Part shown: one piece after another, positions 57,590 through 64,000 of the stretch | Layout: every line of letters begins with the position of its first letter | Numbering within the stretch: position 1 is the stretch's first letter | Origin: Achatina immaculata | Taxonomy: Eukaryota; Mollusca; Gastropoda; Stylommatophora; Achatinidae | Length of the DNA: 64,000 nucleotides | NCBI GenBank assembly: GCA_009760885.1 | Contig: CM019707.1 | Location: 37,254,234-37,318,233, forward strand | Direction of reading: 5' to 3' | The notes under the pieces: generated by a model | Database searches by the model: none | The model's input: the letters and a program-made list of their open reading frames with translations, nothing else | What the model was told of the DNA's origin: nothing | Program-made: the position numbers and the translations under genes

Positions 57590-57700
57590 TTCTCATTCCA
57601 ATCCCTCTTCTTTCTACCGCCTTGTTTCCAGACGCCACAGGGAGGTGGAATAGGATCCTTGTAAACTATGGATCGCTAACCTTGACGCAAGCAGTCAGCC
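57590..57700 (+). repeat. Interspersed family F fragment
   Basis: CAGACGCCAC and GGAGGTGGAATAGGATCCTT.AACTATGGATCGCTAACC align to family F. Confidence 0.55.
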
Positions 57701-57980
57701 ATAGGTCCCCGGGCCAAGCAGTTTGCCGTATGTCCCTGGCCAAGCAGTTAGCAATAGGTCCCTGGCCAAGCAATTAGCAGTAAGTCCCTGGCCAAGCGGT
57801 TAGCCGTAGGTCCCTGGCCAAGCGGTTAGCCGTAGGTCCCTGGCCAAGCAGTCAGCCATAGGTCCCCGGGCCAAGCAGTTTGCCGTATGTCCCTGGCCAA
57901 GCAGTTAGCAATAGGTCCCTGGCCAAGCAATTAGCAGTAGGTCCCTGGCCAAACGGTTAGCCGTAGGTCCCTGACCACTA
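57700..57980 (+). repeat. 26-bp minisatellite, about 10 units
   Basis: Unit core GGTCCCTGGCCAAGCAGTTA. A block of several units is itself repeated. Confidence 0.92.
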
Positions 57981-58039
57981 TCTCATTTTAGCCTGGCTAC
58001 AGCACCCCTCACTCTGTCTCGCATGAGTGACGTCATAGG

Positions 58040-59225
58040 TTTATCTTATAGATGTAACACCACAGCTTTATAGCTTTATGTTAGACGTGTAACAATAAAC
58101 TTTATATCATTATTTTATACATGTAACAGCACAGCTTTACAGCTTTGTCTTATACATGTAACAAGGCAGCGTTATAGTTTTATCTTATTCATGTAACACC
58201 ACAGATTTATAGCTGTGTTTTATGCATGTAACATGCAGCTTTATATCTTTACATTATACACGTAACAATACAGCTTTATAGCTTTGTTTCATACATGCAA
58301 CAATACCGCTTTATAGGTTTGTTTTATACATGGAGAAACACAGTGTTGTAGCTTTTCTTATACATTTAAAACCGCAGCTTTATAGCTTTATCTTATACGC
58401 GTAACAGCACAATTTTGTAGCTTTATCTTATGCATGTAACAATACAGCTTCATAGTTTAATTTTTAACAAAAATACAGCTTTATAATTCTATCTTATACC
58501 TGTAACATCACAGCTTTATACTTTATCTTACAACTGTAACAACACAGCTTAGTAGCTGTGTCGTATGCATGCAACAATACAATGTTATGGTTTTATCCAA
58601 TACTTGTCTAATACTTGTCTAAATTATCTAATACAACTTTATAGCTCCATCTTATAGCTGTAACATCACAGCGTTATGGCTTTATCGTACACATGAAACA
58701 ATATAGCTTTATATATTATCTAATATTTGTAACACTACAGCATTATAGTTTTATCGTATAGCTGTAACAACACAGCTTTATAGCTTTGTCGTTTACATGT
58801 AACAGTACCGCTGTATAACTGTATTTCATACCTGTAATAATACAGCTGTATAGATGTATCTTATGGCTGTAACAACACAGGTTTGTAGCTTTGTTGTCTA
58901 GATGTAACAATACCGCATTATAACTTTATCTTATACCTGTAACAACACAGCTTTACAATGCTATCTTATACCTGTAGCAACACAGCTTTATAACTTTATC
59001 TTATACCTGTAACAACACAGCTTTATAACTTTATCTTATACCTGTAACAACACAGCTTTATAACTTTATCTTATACCTGTAACAACACAGCTTTATAACT
59101 TTATCTTATACCTGTAACAACACAGCTTTATAACGTTATCTTATACCTGTAACAACACAGCTTTATTACTTTATCTTATACCTGTAGCAACACAGCTTTG
59201 TAGCTTTTCTTACACATACAGTTTA
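58040..59225 (+). repeat. 35-bp minisatellite, about 30 units
   Basis: ACAACACAGCTTTATAACTT units, very regular at 58930-59190 and increasingly diverged leftwards. Confidence 0.92.
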
Positions 59226-59339
59226 TAACTTTATTTCACACCAGTCTTATCATTGTTGATCTCAACATTTTCACTTTAGATTTTCTACTGTATCTATCTC
59301 CTTTCCCACACATGAAATAAAATCACGAACAGGTAAGAC

Positions 59340-59845
59340 AAAAGCAGCGTCTTATAACATGAAGAAGATATACCAACAGATAAGAAGATGGGCTCTAAAA
59401 GCGAGGGAAAAGTGCTATATAGAACTAATATTGCTATATGATTGTTAAACTTGGATAAGTAAAAAAAAAATTATAAAGAAACAGAAAGCAACGGAAATGT
59501 GATTTTGAAGAGAGATGCAACAAATATTCTGTACAAACAGACAAAATTAAACAACGAGATTCTCAAACAAGTTTCATGACAACAACAAAAACTAGTTAAA
59601 ATGATAAGAGAAAATACAGTTAAAAATTTCTTGGACACGTTATTAGAAGACAAGAAAGTCGGAGAACCTAATAATGACTGGAAAATTCAAGGGAGGAAAA
59701 AAAAAAGGAAGAGATGAAAGCCAAGAGAAAAAATATCTCAGTGGACTGACCAAGCTCCACGGAAGAAGAAAAAGCATTTGAAGTAAATAGAGACGCCAAA
59801 CATGGGACAAAATAGAGAACGCTATCCGGTACGGATAATAATAAT
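59340..59845 (+). mobile_element. LINE family C 3' end, degraded
   Basis: Plus strand in several frames: KKQKATEMWFLRRMQ, KFLGHVIRRQ, NLIMTGKFKGGKKKGRDESQ, ending in (AAT)n. Typical non-LTR ORF2 end. Confidence 0.75.
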
Positions 59846-59849
59846 AATA

Positions 59850-60260
59850 ATGGTTTCTTTCTCACTCTTATAGCTTTTGTTAGAGCGAAGATAGACCCTG
59901 CTGATAATAATAGCATTTACTTTTTACAAATAATCTTCCACGCGTTTATCTATCTTGTGCCACTAATCAAGTTTATCGATTACCCTTTGCTAGCACCTGC
60001 AGCCTCGACCTCGTGACCTCCTTTCTGTTATAAATAGAGCGACTTTCCCATCCAAGATTGATTTCCTTCAGACGCTTTTATTAATTTCTCATTGAATTGT
60101 TAGCCTAGAACAGCTGAACTAAGAGTGAACTGTCCTTTCTTTAAAAACAATAACAACCAAACAAACATATTCTGAATCAGTGCACAAACAGGTGCTGGTG
60201 TCTTCGTGCGGCCTGCGAGGCTGTTTTGGAAATATAATTTACATTTATTATGTATTAATA
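59850..60260. other. Intergenic, unassigned
   Basis: No feature supported. Confidence 0.5.
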
Positions 60261-60264
60261 TTAG

Positions 60265-60637
60265 CCAGGAAGCGATGAGTTTAATCTCGTGCTGCTGTGA
60301 GTTTAATCTCCTGCTGCTGTGAGTTTAATCTCGTATATATGCTGTGAGTTTAATCTCATGCTGCTGTGAGTTTAATCTCATGTTGCTGTGAATTTAATCT
60401 CATGCTGATATGAGTTTAATCTCGTGCTGTTGTGAGTTTAATCTCATGCTGCTGTGAGTTTAATCTCGTGCTGCTGTGAGTTTAATCTCATGCTGCTGTG
60501 AGTTTAATCTCGTGCTACTGTGAGTTTAATCTCATGCTGCTGTGAGTTTAATCTCGTATACATGCTGTGAGTTTAATCTCGTATATATACTGTGAGTTTA
60601 ATCTCATGCTGCTGTGAATTCAATCTCATGCTACCTT
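60265..60637 (+). repeat. 22-bp minisatellite, left part
   Basis: GAGTTTAATCTCATGCTGCT units, with variants carrying CTCGTATATATGCTGT. Confidence 0.93.
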
Positions 60638-60995
60638 CTTCTTCTTCTTCTTCTTCTTCTTCTGCATTCGAGGTTGTTGGTCACATCAGATCCCTGTCGA
60701 TATGGCAAAGCCCACAGTCCTCTCCAGATCCTGATAGGAGCCCTAAAGCTTTTGCCCCAAGCTCGTGTACTCTTTCCGTGTCTCACGTCTCAGGTCTGCA
60801 TGGTTTTGGGCATTCTTTTTATGATATGTTCTTGACTCCACTGCCATATGGACACTCGTTCGTGTGAGACATTTTAAGTCGACGTAGGTGGATCAGTAGT
60901 CTGCAGTGGCCTGTCCTTAGGCAAAAGAGGATGGTTTGCTGATGTCTTTGTAGTTGGTGTATTGGATCTGGTTCATTGTTGCATTTCAGTATGGT
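60638..60995 (-). mobile_element. LINE family E 3' end inserted in the 22-bp array
   Basis: The minus strand reads LRTGHCRLLIHLRRLKMSHT then NECPYGSGVKN, the C-terminal Cys-containing pattern, and ends in a (GAA)n tail (TTC run at 60638-60662). Array units flank both sides. Confidence 0.82.
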
Positions 60996-61552
60996 GCTGT
61001 GAGTTTAATCCCATGCTGCTGTGAGTTTAATCTCGTATATATTCTGTGAGTTTAATCTCATGCTTCTGTGAATTTAATATCATGGTGCTGTGAGTTTAAT
61101 CAATCTCGTATATATGATGTGAGTTTAATGCTGCTGTGAATTTAATATCATGCTAATATGAGTTTAATCTATCTCGTATATATGATGTGGATTTAATCTC
61201 ATGCTAATGTGAGTTTAATCTCGTATATATGCTGTGAGTTTAATCTCATGCTGCTGTGAGTTTAATCTTGTGTGTGTATATATATAGTGAGTCTAACCCA
61301 CGCTGCTGCCATATTAATGTCATCCTGCTCTGTGTTTAATCTCACGCTGCTGTGAGTTTAATCTAGCATATATGCTGTGAGTTTAATCTGGAATATATAC
61401 TGTGACTTTATTCTCATGCTGCTGTGATTTTAATCTCGTGCTGCTGTGAGTTTAATCTCATGCTGATGTGAGTTTAATCTCATGCTTCTGTGAGTTTAAT
61501 CTCATGCTGCTGTGAGTTTAATCCCATTCTGCTCTATGTTTAATCTCACGCT
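60996..61552 (+). repeat. 22-bp minisatellite, right part
   Basis: The same units resume immediately after the insertion. Confidence 0.92.
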
Positions 61553-61784
61553 TCCCCCCTCCCCCCAATCGGCTCGGAATGTAGTTATGGACCTGGACCT
61601 TTTGAAATTGGGACATCCTTGCTCTTTATGCCTGTTCTGTAGTCACAGATATAGGTACATGGTTTATTTGTGTAAGGGAAACTGTCTCTAATAGCGTGTA
61701 ACATCAATCTGCCTGGCCTGGCCTGGTTCGACGCGATAAAAACATAAAATAGTCCTGTTAATATGGGACGCTGCCTTTACTTTA

Positions 61785-62515
61785 TATTGAAGAGAGAGAG
61801 ACAGAGAGAGAGAAAGAGAAACAGACAGAGAGAGAGACATACACACAGAGAAAGACAGACAGACAGAGACACAGACAGAGAGAGAGAGAGAGAGAAAATC
61901 AGCCAGGCAGAGAGGAGAGAGATATAGACAGAGAGAGACAGACACAGAGAGAGAGACAGACACAGAGAGAGACAGACACAGAGAGAGAGGCAGGCATGCA
62001 GACAGAGAGGAGAGAGAGATAGAGAGAGAGACAGACAGAGAGAGAGAGAGGCAGGCAGGTAGATAGAGAGGACAGAGAGATAGACACAGAGAGACAAACA
62101 TACAGAGAGACAGACACATAGAGAGATAGGAAGACAGACAGAGAGAAGATAGATAAATAGAGAGAGAGACAGACATACAGAGAGAGACAGACATACAGAG
62201 AGAGGGGAGAGAGATAGACAAAGAGAGACAGACATATAGAGAGAGACAGGCAGACAGACAGAGAGGAGAGAGATAGACAGTGAGAGACAGACAGAGAGGA
62301 GAGAGAGACAGACAGAGAGAGAGACAGACATACAGGGAGAGAGACAGACGCAGAAGATAGACAGAGAGAAAGGCAGAGAGGAGAGAGATGGACAGAGAGA
62401 GAGACAGACAGACAGAAAGACAGACAGACAGAGATAGACAGACACAGTCAGAGAGAGATAGAGAGACTGAAACAGACAGAGAGAGAGAGAGAAAACGAGA
62501 GGAGAGAGGGAGGGA
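61785..62515 (+). repeat. GA/ACAGAGAG-rich region
   Basis: Long purine-rich run of GAGAGA and ACAGACAGAGAG. Large minus-strand open frames here are compositional. Confidence 0.95.
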
Positions 62516-62559
62516 GGAAGGTAGACATTGGACAATGCAGGGTAGTAGAATACTTGTGG

Positions 62560-62975
62560 CCAGTACTTCATGTCATGGTTTGTAGTGGTTAGACATGTCA
62601 TGGTTTGTAGTGGTTAGACATGTCATGGTTTGTAGTGGTTAGACATGTCATGGTTTGTAGTGGTTAGACATGTCAAGGTTTGTGGTGGTTAGACATGTCA
62701 TGGTTTGTGGTAGTTAGACATGTCAAGGTTTGTGGTGGTTAGACATGTCAAGGTTTGTAGTGGTTACACATGTCAAGGTTTGTAGTGGTTAGACATGTCA
62801 AGGTTTGTAGTGGTTAGACATGTCAAGGTCTGTGGTGGTTAGACATGTCAAGGTTTGTAGTGGTTACACATGTCAAGGTCTGTGGTGGTTAGACATGTCA
62901 AGGTTTGTAGTGGTTAGACATGTCAAGGTTTGTAGTGGTTAGACATGTCAAGGTTTGTGGTGGTTAAGCATGTCA
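62560..62975 (+). repeat. 25-bp minisatellite, about 16 units
   Basis: GACATGTCATGGTTTGTAGT plus GGTTA. Two variants (TCATGG to the left, TCAAGG to the right) are segregated along the array. Confidence 0.95.
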
Positions 62976-63129
62976 GTATTGCCAAGTCTTTATAGACAAA
63001 AGCTATACTACATTTTGTCAAAGATTTCTTGGTCACAACACTTTTGACATTGTCTTCGTATGTCAGAGTTTTGTCACACTAGTTTTGTCATGCTAACTTT
63101 CAAATTGTAACACTCGACATTGTCATCGT

Positions 63130-63425
63130 GTATAACAGTGTCGTCACAGTAATTTTGAAACTTTAATCGCGTACAACAGTCTCGTCACAGTAATTTTGAC
63201 ACTTTAATCGCGTACAACAGTCTCGTCACAGTAATTTTGACACTTTAGTCGCGTACAACAGTCTCGTCACAGTAATTTTGACACTTTAATCGCGTACAAC
63301 AGTCTCGTCACAGTAACTTTGACACTTTAGTCGCGTACAACAGTCTCGTCACAGTAATTTTGACACTTTAATCGCGTACAACAGTCTCGTCACAGTAATT
63401 CTGACACTGCAGTCGTATGTCACAG
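63130..63425 (+). repeat. 41-bp minisatellite, about 7 units
   Basis: CTCGTCACAGTAATTTTGAC then ACTTTAATCGCGTACAACAG. Each unit carries a TCGCG dinucleotide cluster. Confidence 0.94.
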
Positions 63426-63509
63426 TTTATGTGAAACAAATGTTCCATATTTCAAAACCTGCGACGATAAAACAAAGACGTTGGCGACGGATGAGGCTTG
63501 TACTTTGGG

Positions 63510-64000
63510 AGATGGGTAAATGCTACAGAAGAGCCCTTCAAATATCATGGACACAAGACAAGAACACATGTATCCATACTCTGTGAAAGTGAATGCTGGA
63601 AAATCACCGAAACTATAGAAAATAAGCGGAATTCTTTCCAGGCTAAATGTTTAAAAAGAATTAGAAGAATATTTTGGTCAAATTCCATAAGAAATAATAT
63701 CTTGTTGGCAGAAATGCAGATGAAGCCACTGACAGCAATTATTGAGGAAAGACGTTGGCGATGGCTGGGACATGTGCTCCAAATGACTGACAAGTCACTA
63801 CCACAAATAGCACTAAGATGGACACCACAGGGGAACAGAAGTAAGGGTAGACCAAAGGCGACATGGAGAAGAACAACAGAGAGGATGTTGAGCAATAGAG
63901 GGCTCACCTGGGCAAGAGCAGAAAAAAAAGACAAAGGACAAGCATTTGTGGAAAGCCCTTGAGGAAGCCCCATGTTCCTTGGGCACTTAATGTTCGAAGA
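63510..64000 (+). mobile_element. Chimeric LINE fragment (family A joined to family B), cut by the window edge
   Basis: 63515-63575 matches the family A segment (CTACAGAAGAG, CAAATATCATGGACACAA). From about 63585 it matches family B ([48 protein letters not shown]) up to GGGCACTTAA near 63981. Confidence 0.8.

Noticed and set aside
61688..62601. Minus-strand 274-codon Ser/Leu/Cys-rich frame
   Set aside because: Simple GA-rich sequence; composition removes stops from one strand. The same applies at 49286-49767 and 53158-53943.

Overview
The window is eukaryotic, from an invertebrate animal. Coding sequence is carried on short exons with GT/AG introns, and the rest is dominated by tandem arrays, LINE and SINE fragments and DNA transposons. 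A mollusc, perhaps a gastropod, is my best guess from the repeat style (tRNA-headed SINEs, 5'-truncated LINE tails, many minisatellites); this is inference, not proof.

One host gene is recognisable, and it appears complete. It lies on the minus strand from the ATG at 44722 to the stop ending at 10942 and encodes the orthologue of RanBPM (RanBP9/RanBP10). I could join 12 exons with consistent phases throughout, for a 2046-nt CDS (681 residues): N-terminal leader, SPRY domain (exons 2-6), LisH and CTLH (exons 6-9), a long Gln/His/Ser/Glu-rich linker in exon 9, and the C-terminal CRA region (exons 10-12). The family is a scaffold of the CTLH/GID ubiquitin-ligase complex. The gene is unusual in carrying three head-to-tail segmental duplications (about 1.6, 1.65 and 3.2 kb). 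One copies exon 2 (112 nt, frame-breaking if both copies are used), one copies exon 6 (102 nt, in frame), and one is intronic only. They are either recent real duplications or unresolved haplotypes in the assembly.

Layout. 1-10.9 kb, 3' of the gene: a tandemly amplified SINE head, a Tc1/mariner relic with a LINE nested in it, several minisatellites (one split by a LINE) and a TTAA-flanked MITE. 10.9-44.7 kb, the gene: introns hold mariner and piggyBac relics, TTAA MITEs, LINE and SINE fragments and many tandem arrays. 44.7-64 kb, 5' of the gene: no further gene found. This part holds a 1.1-kb pentanucleotide array, an internally deleted mariner with intact ends, LINE fragments, a 1.1-kb 30-bp array whose every unit carries a splice-donor-like motif, and long 22-, 25-, 26-, 35- and 41-bp arrays.

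Most long open frames in the window are tandem repeats without stops, not genes.
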